Source: Acidiferrobacter sp. (GTDB lineage Bacteria > Pseudomonadota > Gammaproteobacteria > Arenicellales > UBA868). From it: a stretch of DNA of 11,348 nt. Of this stretch, positions 1 through 6,703 are shown piece after piece. The stretch is from assembly GCA_002694065.1 (NCBI GenBank), contig NZKZ01000017.1, positions 1 through 11,348 of the forward strand. The letters run 5' to 3'. A program made the translations under genes and the position numbers. The notes under the pieces are model-generated. The model saw only the letters and a list, made by a program, of their open reading frames with translations, was not told the origin of the DNA and searched no databases. Position 1 is the first letter of the stretch. Each line of letters opens with the position of its first letter.

Positions 1-453
1 GAAGCGACCGTCTATGTGATGGGGGAGGCCGGCCCCGAATCCAGAATCTCTACCGATCTTTTTGCTGGTCGGAAAGTGGTGCTGTTTGCCTTGCCGGGTG
101 CCTTCACCCCGACGTGCTCAGCAAAGCACCTGCCGGGTTTCATTGACGCAGCCTCGGAATTTGTGGAAAAAGGCGTAGACGAAATCATCTGCCTTTCCGT
201 GAATGATGCGTGGGTAATGGATGCCTGGGGAAAGGCGCACGGGGCGCAGGGCAAAGTCACCATGGTGGGAGACGGCAATGCAGAATTGAGCCGAGCCATG
301 GGATTTGCCTCAGATATGAGCAAATCCGGATTTGGAGAGAGGTCAATCCGTTACGCAATGGTGGTGGATAACGGCGTTGTGACACACCTTAATGTTGAGG
401 CGCCCAAAAAATTCGAGGTCAGTGATGCACAGACGATGCTCGGTCTCGTATAA
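1..453 (+). CDS. Prx5-type peroxiredoxin (AhpC/TSA superfamily), 5' end cut by window edge
   Basis: Thiol peroxidase of the Prx5 group, reducing H2O2 and alkyl hydroperoxides in the cytoplasm. The reading frame is open from base 1 (Glu-Ala-Thr-Val-Tyr-Val-Met), so the Met at base 16 is almost certainly internal and roughly ten to fifteen N-terminal residues lie outside the window. Visible codons 35-40 give the peroxidatic motif FTPTCS, with catalytic Cys at codon 39 (bases 115-117). The conserved active-site Arg is at codon 117, in SIRYAMVV. The blocks LPGAFTPTC, SVNDAWVM and AWGKAHGA are classic for the group. The only other Cys follows DEII, before SVND, and no cysteine follows it, so no Cys matching the C-terminal resolving Cys of human PRDX5 is present. 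A one-Cys mechanism using glutathione or glutaredoxin is likely by family knowledge. The stop is followed by a hydrolase gene 18 bases on, probably co-transcribed. No link to the catabolic genes downstream is evident. Confidence 0.95.
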   Translation, partial: EATVYVMGEAGPESRISTDLFAGRKVVLFALPGAFTPTCSAKHLPGFIDAASEFVEKGVDEIICLSVNDAWVMDAWGKAHGAQGKVTMVGDGNAELSRAMGFASDMSKSGFGERSIRYAMVVDNGVVTHLNVEAPKKFEVSDAQTMLGLV

Positions 454-471
454 AAATGGAGGCGTTGAAAG

Positions 472-1356
472 ATGACAGAAAACCATGGCGCTGAAGTCGT
501 TGAAGTCCAGGTTGACGGTTATAAGGTCGTTACCTATTCCTATGGTACTGGAGATAATGTTCTCTTCCTGCTTAATGGAGGGCCGGGCCTGCCGTGTGAT
601 TACCTGAGAGATCCGCACATTCCGTTAGCAAACGAGGGGTATCGGGTCATCGCCTTTGATCAACTGGGGTGCGGGAATTCTGACCGGCCGGAAGATTCTG
701 CGCTTTGGTGTATTTCAAGATATGTTGAAGAGGTCGAGACAGTCCGAAAGGCGCTGGGATTGGAACATGTGCATCTTCTTGGTCAATCCTGGGGAGGTTG
801 GTTAAGTATCGAGTATGCGTTGACTTATCCCGATGCGATTCGCTCGCTGATTCTGGCGAATACCTGCGGTGATCTCCCACACCTGACGACTGAACTGAAC
901 CGCATGCGTGACGCGCTCGGGAGTGAGACAGTCGCGATGATGCTCCATCACGAGGCCCTCGGAACCCTGGACCATCCGGAGTACCAGGCAGCCATCACGA
1001 TCTTGAACTACCGACACGTCTGCCGTCTGAAAGAGTGGCCCAGGTCGTTGTTAGCCTCGGTAGAGGATTGGAATATGGGGCCATACGGGACTATGCAGGG
1101 GCCGAATGAATTTCTGTACATTGGTAATTTGAAAGACTGGAACCGCATCCCCGATATGCATCAATTACAGATGCCGACGCTTATCGTGACCGGAACCCAC
1201 GACGAGATTGGACCTGCCTGTGCGCTGAAGATGGACAATGTATTACCCAACTCAGAGGTCGTTATTTTTCCCAACAGTTCCCACGTACCGTTTTACGAGG
1301 AGCCGGACGATTACTTCAAGGCACTAAAAGGTTTTCTGGGGAGACAGGTCGCGTAG
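472..1356 (+). CDS. Alpha/beta hydrolase, proline iminopeptidase (S33) family
   Basis: 294-residue serine hydrolase of the alpha/beta fold, closest in motifs to prolyl aminopeptidase/tricorn-factor-F1-like enzymes. The oxyanion-hole segment is NGGPG (residues 35-39; HGGPG is usual). FDQLGCGNS (62-70) is the family's DQRGxGxS block. The nucleophile elbow GQSWGG has Ser106. The likely acid is Asp244 in GTHDEIGP and the base is His271 in SSHVPFYEEP. A helical cap lies between about 130 and 230. There is no signal peptide, so it is cytoplasmic. The start is supported by GGAGG at 458-462, nine bases upstream. It lies 18 bases after the peroxiredoxin gene and is convergent with the AraC gene. Family members cleave N-terminal proline or act as amino-acid amidases or esterases, and the sequence does not decide between these. 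An amidase releasing an amine for the downstream locus is possible but speculative. Confidence 0.9.
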   Translation: MTENHGAEVVEVQVDGYKVVTYSYGTGDNVLFLLNGGPGLPCDYLRDPHIPLANEGYRVIAFDQLGCGNSDRPEDSALWCISRYVEEVETVRKALGLEHVHLLGQSWGGWLSIEYALTYPDAIRSLILANTCGDLPHLTTELNRMRDALGSETVAMMLHHEALGTLDHPEYQAAITILNYRHVCRLKEWPRSLLASVEDWNMGPYGTMQGPNEFLYIGNLKDWNRIPDMHQLQMPTLIVTGTHDEIGPACALKMDNVLPNSEVVIFPNSSHVPFYEEPDDYFKALKGFLGRQVA

Positions 1357-1371
1357 TCGTCGGTGCCGTGC

Positions 1372-1390
1372 CGGGTCAGGTCATGACCCG
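1372..1390. terminator. Weak hairpin between convergent genes
   Basis: A 7-bp perfect inverted repeat (CGGGTCA ... TGACCCG) with a 5-base loop lies 16 bases after the hydrolase stop and 38 bases beyond the end of the convergent AraC gene. On the plus strand it is followed by CCTTTAG, which is only a weak U-tract, and there is none on the minus strand. It could be a poor bidirectional terminator. The position is right but the shape is not convincing. Confidence 0.35.
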
Positions 1391-1427
1391 CCTTTAGCTG
1401 GAAGAGGGGAAAGAGTAGCCTGCAGAT

Positions 1428-2468
1428 TCAGACAGTATGCGGCTGGGGTGATTTTCGGTGAGACTGACGGTATTTCTGTGGACTCATGCCAGTCCATTTT
1501 CGAAATGCCCTGGAGAAGGCGGATAGTTCCGAGTATCCCAACAGCATAGCGACTTCCGTCAGAGGTACATCGTGACGGTCAAGATAATGCAGCGACAACT
1601 CCTCTCGAGCACTTCTCAGTAGGCTTTTAAAAGAAAGTTTGTGCGCGTTCAGTTCCTGTTGGAAATCATCATCGCTTAGGTCGAATAGCCGTGCAATTTC
1701 GGCAACCGTTGGAGCGGTTGTGCTGAGATTGAGCTTTATCTGATTGCGGACCGACTCAGCAAAGGTCTCAGGGTTCTCGTGCAGATCGCAACGTGACTGC
1801 AAGAACGCTTCCACAATAGAGTAAAGATAGGGGTCAGCACTGGGCATCTTGATGTCGAGATCAGACGGTCGGAAGGCGAGGGCGTTTGTGCGGCGGCCAA
1901 ACTGGACTGGCGCTCCGAACAGAGCTTCATGCTCCTGGTGACTTTCTGGCTTGGCGTGCTCAAATCGAATCTCAAGGGGGCACCAATCAGGACCGAGTGC
2001 ATGGCGAAAGACATTGAGGAACATCCCCATTGAGAGCTCAGCATCATGTCGGCGATCCTCAATCTGAGGATCATTGATTCGATAACTTAGCCACAACATG
2101 TCGTCATCGCGGATCAGCCCAAAACTTGATTGACCCTGGTGCGCAGGAAAGTAGGTTTCCATATTGCGCAATCCTGCTGCAAGCGTGGGTGAACTGATCG
2201 CGGCATAGCCAATCGCACCCAGACGACGTGGTTCAAAGTCTGAGCCAAAATGCAGCCCAAAGTTGTTGTTGCCGGTTTGTTGCGCCGCTTCCGAGAAGAG
2301 TCGGCAGAACTCTCCGAGTTCCAATTCATTAGTTGGATTTTCGAGATCTTTCGAGCGGATCCCGCTCCGGCCGAAGATGAGATCGGCGTCACCACGGTTC
2401 GCTTCGATAAGCGGAATCACACCCGAAGCCGCTGAGGCCAAGACTTTGGGTGACGAGGAGGAATTCAT
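1428..2468 (-). CDS. AraC-family transcriptional regulator (Arabinose_bd-type N-domain plus AraC HTH)
   Basis: 346-residue regulator of the OruR/ArgR/AraC-like type common in proteobacteria. The N-terminal ligand-sensing region covers about residues 15-215, with LGAIGYAAISSPTLAAGL (83-100) and FGRRTNALAF (190-199) typical of the Arabinose_bd-like domain. The C-terminal DNA-binding region has a first helix-turn-helix at about 253-274 (PTVAEIARLFDLSDDDFQ) and a second at about 303-332, ending in the hallmark FRKWTGMSPQKYR. Length is normal. The start has only a weak GAG upstream. A TATAAA box at 2503-2508 on the minus strand could serve its promoter. It is divergent from the binding-protein gene across 246 bases, the usual arrangement for a local regulator, so it probably activates the importer and perhaps the catabolic genes. 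The effector is unknown; by context it would be the imported amino compound. Confidence 0.95.
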   Translation of the reverse strand: MNSSSSPKVLASAASGVIPLIEANRGDADLIFGRSGIRSKDLENPTNELELGEFCRLFSEAAQQTGNNNFGLHFGSDFEPRRLGAIGYAAISSPTLAAGLRNMETYFPAHQGQSSFGLIRDDDMLWLSYRINDPQIEDRRHDAELSMGMFLNVFRHALGPDWCPLEIRFEHAKPESHQEHEALFGAPVQFGRRTNALAFRPSDLDIKMPSADPYLYSIVEAFLQSRCDLHENPETFAESVRNQIKLNLSTTAPTVAEIARLFDLSDDDFQQELNAHKLSFKSLLRSAREELSLHYLDRHDVPLTEVAMLLGYSELSAFSRAFRKWTGMSPQKYRQSHRKSPQPHTV

Positions 2469-2714
2469 CTCAATAATTAAGTTAATGTTTTAGGGTGCTG
2501 ATTTTATAGGAAAAACAGTTTTTTTGATTATTGCAAGGTTATCAAGCTTTAAGGAACAGCAAAACCAACCAGAAGGGGTCAAATTTCTGCGTTTCCGCGT
2601 CAAGCAAATTGACCCGAAAAGCGGTATCGTCGGGCGTGTTGTGGATGTAGTTGTCTATTTGATGTGGGGTTTTGACCTCAAACGAAAAACCGATGATGTT
2701 TTTAGGAGGAAAAA
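2469..2714. promoter_or_regulatory. Divergent control region between regulator and transport operon
   Basis: This 246-base gene-free stretch separates two divergent genes, so it must carry both promoters. The part next to the regulator (about 2470-2550) is AT-rich and holds a minus-strand TATAAA (2503-2508) and a small inverted repeat AAAAAC-A-GTTTTT (2511-2523). Three copies of a TTGACC box follow: GGTCAA at 2577-2582 (inverted), TTGACC at 2609-2614 and TTGACC at 2672-2677. The first two form a wider imperfect dyad (GGGTCAAATTT at 2576-2586, AAATTGACCC at 2606-2615). I find no convincing -35/-10 pair for the plus strand, which suits an activator-dependent promoter. A short 64-codon frame here (2524-2718) runs into the next gene's start and has no recognisable protein character. 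Confidence 0.6.
2704..2709 (+). promoter_or_regulatory. Strong ribosome-binding site of binding-protein gene
   Basis: A perfect AGGAGG lies five bases before the ATG at 2715. It fixes the start and predicts high translation, as expected for a periplasmic binding protein. The ATPase gene further down has no such site. Confidence 0.85.
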
Positions 2715-3845
2715 ATGAAGTTAACAAGACGTCAATTCAACAAAGGTCTCGCAGCAGGAGCGGGTCTCGCAGCCATGGGTCCGATCAGTTCTGCGTGGGC
2801 TGCCCGAAACGAGATGAACATTCTCTGCTGGGAAGGCTATAACTCGGACGATGTTCTTGGTCCGTTCCGCAAGGCTCACCCCGGCGCTAAAGTCCGGGCA
2901 GAAAGCGGTACGTCCGATCCTGACATGATCAATAAATTGCGTGCAGGTGAGGTTAATGTCTGGGATCTCATCAATGTGAACCAGCCATGGGCTCGGGCAC
3001 AGTTGTACCCTGAGGGTTTGATCAAGCCTCTCAACAAAGATCGTTTCATGGGGCACTTCGACAAAATGCTGCCGGGTTTTTCTGATCCATATCCACTTGC
3101 TTTTGCAGATGATGGGGAATTGATCGGGATGCCGCAGCGGTACGGCCCGTTTAGTTTCGTGGTCAACACCGACAAAGTCAGTCGCGCAACAGCAGAAGAC
3201 GAAGGCTGGAAGCTGTTTCTCGATTCGGCGATGAAAGGTCGTTACGGCGTGCTGACTTACGATAACTGGAACATCATGCACATGTGTCTGACGGGCGATC
3301 AGAATCCTTTTGAGCCGATGGATCAGGCCGGGCTCGAAAAATTCCGCAACACTGCGGATACCATTTTCGGTGGCGCGAAGATGTTAACTGATGATCTGGT
3401 GGCGATGAATACAGCCTTGATCAACGGTGAGATAGACGCCTACTTCACGGGTGGCACTTACACGGCGTCTCCCGCACGTCTCGATGGTGCAACCAACGTC
3501 CGCGGCATAACGCCAAAATCTGGTCCGGTAGACGGCAAAGGCGGCGTGGTCTGGATTGAGTTGACATCAGCTGTCAACAATCCGAACCCGTCCAATCTTG
3601 CTGAAGATTTCCTCGAATTTGTCCAAGGCCCTGATATCTGCAAGGCGGTGGCATTTTCTGAGGGAACGTACAACCCGGTCAGTCAGATGGGTGATCCAAA
3701 TGTGCTCAACAAGTTTGATAAGGACGAGCTGGATGCAATCCAGTGGGACAGCCTTGACGAAGAAATGAGCAGATCGCTGGATTACCAGGTCGTTGCTTCA
3801 TACGCTGAGCTTAACGAAGCGTATAACGCAGCAAAACGCGGTTAA
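2715..3845 (+). CDS. Tat-exported periplasmic binding protein, PotD-like (polyamine/amine ABC importer)
   Basis: 376-residue extracellular solute-binding protein of the spermidine/putrescine (PotD, SBP_bac family) type, which captures a ligand in the periplasm for the permeases encoded downstream. The N-terminus is a twin-arginine signal: TRRQFNKG (residues 4-11), an alanine/glycine-rich core, and probable cleavage after AWA (29). The mature start (MNILCWEGYNSDDVLGPF) matches the PotD opening, with Trp39 and Tyr42 at the usual ligand-contact site. By eye, Asp183 and the VWIE segment (279-282) fall near other PotD ligand residues, but several positions differ (VNQPW at 88-92, for instance). 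An amine ligand is therefore plausible while spermidine or putrescine is not assured. Length is normal. Gene order (binding protein, ATPase, permease, permease) is a complete importer. A hairpin follows the stop and probably sets this gene's expression above its partners. Confidence 0.93.
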   Translation: MKLTRRQFNKGLAAGAGLAAMGPISSAWAARNEMNILCWEGYNSDDVLGPFRKAHPGAKVRAESGTSDPDMINKLRAGEVNVWDLINVNQPWARAQLYPEGLIKPLNKDRFMGHFDKMLPGFSDPYPLAFADDGELIGMPQRYGPFSFVVNTDKVSRATAEDEGWKLFLDSAMKGRYGVLTYDNWNIMHMCLTGDQNPFEPMDQAGLEKFRNTADTIFGGAKMLTDDLVAMNTALINGEIDAYFTGGTYTASPARLDGATNVRGITPKSGPVDGKGGVVWIELTSAVNNPNPSNLAEDFLEFVQGPDICKAVAFSEGTYNPVSQMGDPNVLNKFDKDELDAIQWDSLDEEMSRSLDYQVVASYAELNEAYNAAKRG

Positions 3846-3866
3846 TTTCTGAGTGTCAACACGTGT

Positions 3867-3894
3867 CCGAGGGCAGGTTCCTACCTGCCCTCGG
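3867..3894 (+). terminator. Strong intercistronic hairpin (attenuator or mRNA-stabilising stem) after binding-protein gene
   Basis: A perfect 12-bp GC-rich stem (CCGAGGGCAGGT / ACCTGCCCTCGG) with a TCCT loop starts 22 bases after the binding-protein stop and ends 38 bases before the ATPase start. It is followed by CCTCTTTGATTT, a poor U-tract, so termination is probably partial. Such stems between binding-protein and membrane-component genes commonly protect the upstream message from 3' exonucleases and lower downstream expression. That role is inferred here. Confidence 0.8.
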
Positions 3895-3932
3895 CCTCTT
3901 TGATTTAGTTCTCAACCTTTCCTGACTCGCTT

Positions 3933-5018
3933 ATGAGCCCCGAACCTATTCTCCGCCTAGAGGGCGTCAGTAAGCATTTTGGAGAATTTACCGCTCTGGA
4001 TAACATCAATCTGGAGATTGATGAGGGTGAATTTCTGACGATCGTAGGCCCTTCTGGGAGCGGCAAAACTACCCTGATTCGTATCCTTGTAGGAATCGAG
4101 GAGCTTTCAGAAGGAAAGATCTGGCTACGAAATAACCGGATTGAAGAGATGCCGGCTAACCAAAGGCCGACCTGCATGGTTTTTCAGTCTCTGGCGTTGT
4201 TTCCCCACAAGTCGGTGGGGGAGAACATTGAATTCCCTCTGAAGCTTCGGAAGCAAAAACCCGACCAGCGGAAATCCCGAGCGTTGGAGTTGCTTGATCT
4301 TTTACATCTTCCCCAGAGTTTTTATGACAAGCGCATTAACGAATGCTCAGGAGGGGAGCGACAGCGCGTAGCGCTCGCACGAGCGCTTGCTTTCGATCCC
4401 GAGATTCTTTTTTTTGATGAACCTTTGTCCGCGCTCGACTTTCGGTTGAGAAAAAATCTGGAGAAAGAGCTCAAGGATTTGCACCAGAGAACCGGCAAGA
4501 CGTTTGTCTACATAACCCATAGCCTGGAAGAGGCCATGGTGATGTCGGATCGCATCGCGATTATGCGCAGTGGACGTTTCGAGCAGATCGCTATTGCCGA
4601 CGAAATTTATGCTCGTCCAGTCAGCCGCTTCGTTGCGGAGTTCATGGGCGAGGTGAATCTATTTTCTGTTTCCGGCGATGCCGGCGGCAATCCTGTCGGC
4701 ACGGAAATCGAGATTCAAGTCAGAAATACTTCTCTGGGTTCAAGCATGAAACTCTCTAAAGGTGCTTCAGCAACTCTGATGGTGAGACCGGAAACCGTTC
4801 ATTTCCTGACGGGAGATGAAACCGCCGATTTTGTGGTAGGGGGCGTGCTCAAGGCGGAGTACGCCCTAGGGTCAAGAACTCAGTATAAAGTTGAAGCGGA
4901 TAACGGGGATGAGCTGGCTGTTGAAAAACTTAGGGAAGATCGATTTTTAGGACAAGTGGGTGACCGGGTCCGTCTTGGCTGGAATGCCGAACACGCGCAT
5001 ATGATCAGCGGAGGATGA
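3933..5018 (+). CDS. ABC transporter ATP-binding protein, PotA-like
   Basis: 361-residue ATPase that powers the importer at the inner face of the membrane. It has Walker A GPSGSGKT (39-46), Q-loop VFQSLALFPH (83-92, Gln85), signature CSGGERQR (138-145; Leu is more usual than Cys at the first position), Walker B ILFFDEP (158-164), D-loop SALD (166-169) and switch His196 in YITHSLEEA. The C-terminal ~110 residues form a TOBE-like regulatory domain, including LMVRPETVHF and RVRLGWNAEHAHMI, as in PotA/UgpC-type ATPases. The start is forced: the next in-frame codons upstream hit TAG at 3906-3908 with no other start between. No Shine-Dalgarno-like sequence precedes the ATG, which is odd among its neighbours. 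It is three bases from the first permease gene. Fully intact. Confidence 0.95.
   Translation: MSPEPILRLEGVSKHFGEFTALDNINLEIDEGEFLTIVGPSGSGKTTLIRILVGIEELSEGKIWLRNNRIEEMPANQRPTCMVFQSLALFPHKSVGENIEFPLKLRKQKPDQRKSRALELLDLLHLPQSFYDKRINECSGGERQRVALARALAFDPEILFFDEPLSALDFRLRKNLEKELKDLHQRTGKTFVYITHSLEEAMVMSDRIAIMRSGRFEQIAIADEIYARPVSRFVAEFMGEVNLFSVSGDAGGNPVGTEIEIQVRNTSLGSSMKLSKGASATLMVRPETVHFLTGDETADFVVGGVLKAEYALGSRTQYKVEADNGDELAVEKLREDRFLGQVGDRVRLGWNAEHAHMISGG
5010..5014 (+). promoter_or_regulatory. Ribosome-binding site deciding a GTG start
   Basis: GGAGG, inside the last codons of the ATPase gene, lies seven bases before a GTG at 5022. It supports GTG as the true start of the first permease, since the next Met is only at codon 16, inside the first membrane helix. 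Confidence 0.75.
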
Positions 5019-5021
5019 TCC

Positions 5022-5879
5022 GTGGAACGCCAGGATCAGCGTATAGGTTTGCTAAGTGCCGTGCCAATGGGCGCGGTGTTGCTGATCAGTTTTCTTGCTC
5101 CATTGATGGTGATCGCCATATTCTCGGTGATGCCTCAGAAAGTTTTCAGTCTGCTGCATCTCCCAGATTTTTCGTCTTATAAGTTGCTGTTTACGCAGGG
5201 TTATATCAAGTCCGTCCTGTGGTCCTTTGGCATGGCGATGGCATCGACCGCGATTCTTTTTGTCATTTGTTGGCCTTTGGCATTTGGCATGGCCAAGGTA
5301 TTTAAGGGTTTCGGTCTGTTCATTACGATTGCTGTTGTCATCACCTTATTCGTGTCCGAAAACATTCGTTTGTTCGGGTGGGTTCTGACCTTGATGAAAG
5401 GAGGATTGATAGAAGGTCATTTACGTGCTTGGACGGGTCTTACCTTCGAAGGGGCTTTGTATAACGTGCCCGTGATTGTCTTCGGACTGGTTTATGCGTA
5501 TTTCCCTTTTATGCTTTTTCCCCTGATTCAGGGAATAGCGATGGTTCCCGATGATGCCCGTCAGGCAGCGGCTGACTTGGGTGCGTCTCGGCGGCAAATT
5601 TTTTTTGAAGTGGACTTGCCGCTTTCCGCCCCCGGAATTGTGATTGGATCTTTGCTGAGTTTCGTGCTTGCTGCAGGCGCGATGGCAGAGTCAAAACTGC
5701 TCGGTGGGCAGACCGTGATCGTTATTGCCGATGAGATTGAAACAGCATTTACCTATGGCCAGAACTGGCCTCTGGGTTCCGCTCTATCTGTCGTTTTGAT
5801 ACTCATTATCGGAGCGTTGTCGATCTTCGGGATCAACCGCGTCAATCTTGATCTCATTATGGGTGGACGCAGATCATGA
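5022..5879 (+). CDS. ABC transporter permease, PotB-like
   Basis: 285-residue inner-membrane permease of the binding-protein-dependent type. Six hydrophobic segments are visible at about 12-36, 64-90, 98-124, 147-170, 204-224 and 254-276. The cytoplasmic EAA loop that docks on the ATPase is DDARQAAADLGASRRQIF (177-194), followed by the conserved LPLSAPGI (199-206). The start is GTG, chosen because GGAGG sits seven bases upstream. The gene begins three bases after the ATPase stop and overlaps the next permease by ATGA, so translation of the set is probably coupled. It forms the translocation pore as a heterodimer with the next gene product. The substrate is set mainly by the binding protein and remains unknown beyond 'PotD-like'. 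Confidence 0.94.
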   Translation: MERQDQRIGLLSAVPMGAVLLISFLAPLMVIAIFSVMPQKVFSLLHLPDFSSYKLLFTQGYIKSVLWSFGMAMASTAILFVICWPLAFGMAKVFKGFGLFITIAVVITLFVSENIRLFGWVLTLMKGGLIEGHLRAWTGLTFEGALYNVPVIVFGLVYAYFPFMLFPLIQGIAMVPDDARQAAADLGASRRQIFFEVDLPLSAPGIVIGSLLSFVLAAGAMAESKLLGGQTVIVIADEIETAFTYGQNWPLGSALSVVLILIIGALSIFGINRVNLDLIMGGRRS

Positions 5880-6685
5880 AGATGTCCAAGTCTGCCCGTA
5901 TTGCGCTCTCCCTTTATGGTGTGTTGGCGATTCTGTTTCTCTACTTGCCGATTATTTCTGTCGGTTTCGCCTCAGTCTCCAAGGCGCGCTATCTCACGTT
6001 CCCGATCAAACGTTACGCGACTAAGTGGTACGGCAAGGCCGTGGAAAGTTCGACGGTGCAGGACTTATTATGGACTTCTTTGAGCGTTGCACTGCTCGTC
6101 ACGATCATCTCCATGGTAGTGGGATTTTTTGGCGCTCTTGCTTTTGCCAGATACCAGTGGCTCTTTCGGGGAATTTTCCAAAAACTCATTCTGTTGCCCA
6201 TCTTTTTCCCTCAAGCTGTACTGGGATTAGCGTTGCTGATGTGGTTTAACGCTCTTGGAATTATCCCAACCTGGAAAACGGCCGTCGTAGCGCATCTTGT
6301 CTGGATTTCCCCAATCGCGACTTTGATCATTGCGATTCGTGCTTATAGTTTTGATCCATCCCTAGAGGAGGCAGCCCGGGATATGGGCGCCTCGACGTGG
6401 ATTGTCATGAAGGAAATTACTGGGCCACTGCTCTGGCCGGGCGTAGTAGCCGCAGGACTTTTTGCCTTTTTACTGAGTTGGGGTAACTTCCCTCTGTCGC
6501 TTTTCACTACGGGAGCAGATTCGACGCTGCCGGAATGGCTATACGCAAAAATGGTTTCCGGCTATTCACCGCTGGTCCCCTCTGTGGGAATACTCTCGAT
6601 TGTGACGTCTATCGTGCTGCTTCTTGCGGGCGGCATCATCATGTGGCTTGTGCGCTCCCACAACGGAACAGCCAGCCCTAGGTAA
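5876..6685 (+). CDS. ABC transporter permease, PotC-like
   Basis: 269-residue second permease of the importer. Hydrophobic segments lie at about 10-32, 63-90, 100-128, 134-156, 185-212 and 235-262. The EAA loop is EEAARDMGASTWIVMKEITGP (164-184), with LLWPGVVAAG following, as in PotC. The proposed start overlaps the previous stop (ATGA, 5876-5879), giving MKMSK. A Met two codons later is an alternative and would not change the protein materially. It is followed 18 bases on by a dehydrogenase gene with a strong ribosome-binding site, so transport and metabolism genes look like one operon. Nothing is truncated or frameshifted. Confidence 0.94.
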   Translation: MKMSKSARIALSLYGVLAILFLYLPIISVGFASVSKARYLTFPIKRYATKWYGKAVESSTVQDLLWTSLSVALLVTIISMVVGFFGALAFARYQWLFRGIFQKLILLPIFFPQAVLGLALLMWFNALGIIPTWKTAVVAHLVWISPIATLIIAIRAYSFDPSLEEAARDMGASTWIVMKEITGPLLWPGVVAAGLFAFLLSWGNFPLSLFTTGADSTLPEWLYAKMVSGYSPLVPSVGILSIVTSIVLLLAGGIIMWLVRSHNGTASPR

Positions 6686-6687
6686 CT

Positions 6688-6695
6688 TAAGGAGG
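6688..6695 (+). promoter_or_regulatory. Strong ribosome-binding site of the dehydrogenase gene
   Basis: TAAGGAGG, eight bases before the ATG at 6704, is one of the two best ribosome-binding sites in the window, matched only by that of the binding-protein gene. It predicts abundant dehydrogenase made from the end of the transport operon. Confidence 0.8.
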
Positions 6696-6703
6696 AAAAT
6701 CAG

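Noticed and set aside
16..18. ATG at 16 as the real start of the peroxiredoxin
   Set aside because: The frame is open to base 1 and the family normally has about 10-15 more N-terminal residues; the gene is cut by the window edge.
2609..2637. TTGACC at 2609 as the -35 box of the transport promoter
   Set aside because: The expected -10 position (about 2632-2637) reads GGGCGT, nothing like TATAAT; better explained as a regulator box.
2524..2718. A 64-codon plus-strand frame in the divergent control region
   Set aside because: No ribosome-binding site, no recognisable protein pattern, overlaps the next gene's ATG, and lies on the regulatory boxes; intergenic by position.
2721..3281. 186-codon frame on the minus strand
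   Set aside because: Lies wholly inside the binding-protein gene on the opposite strand; composition (many Cys/His/Arg) is typical of an antisense shadow.
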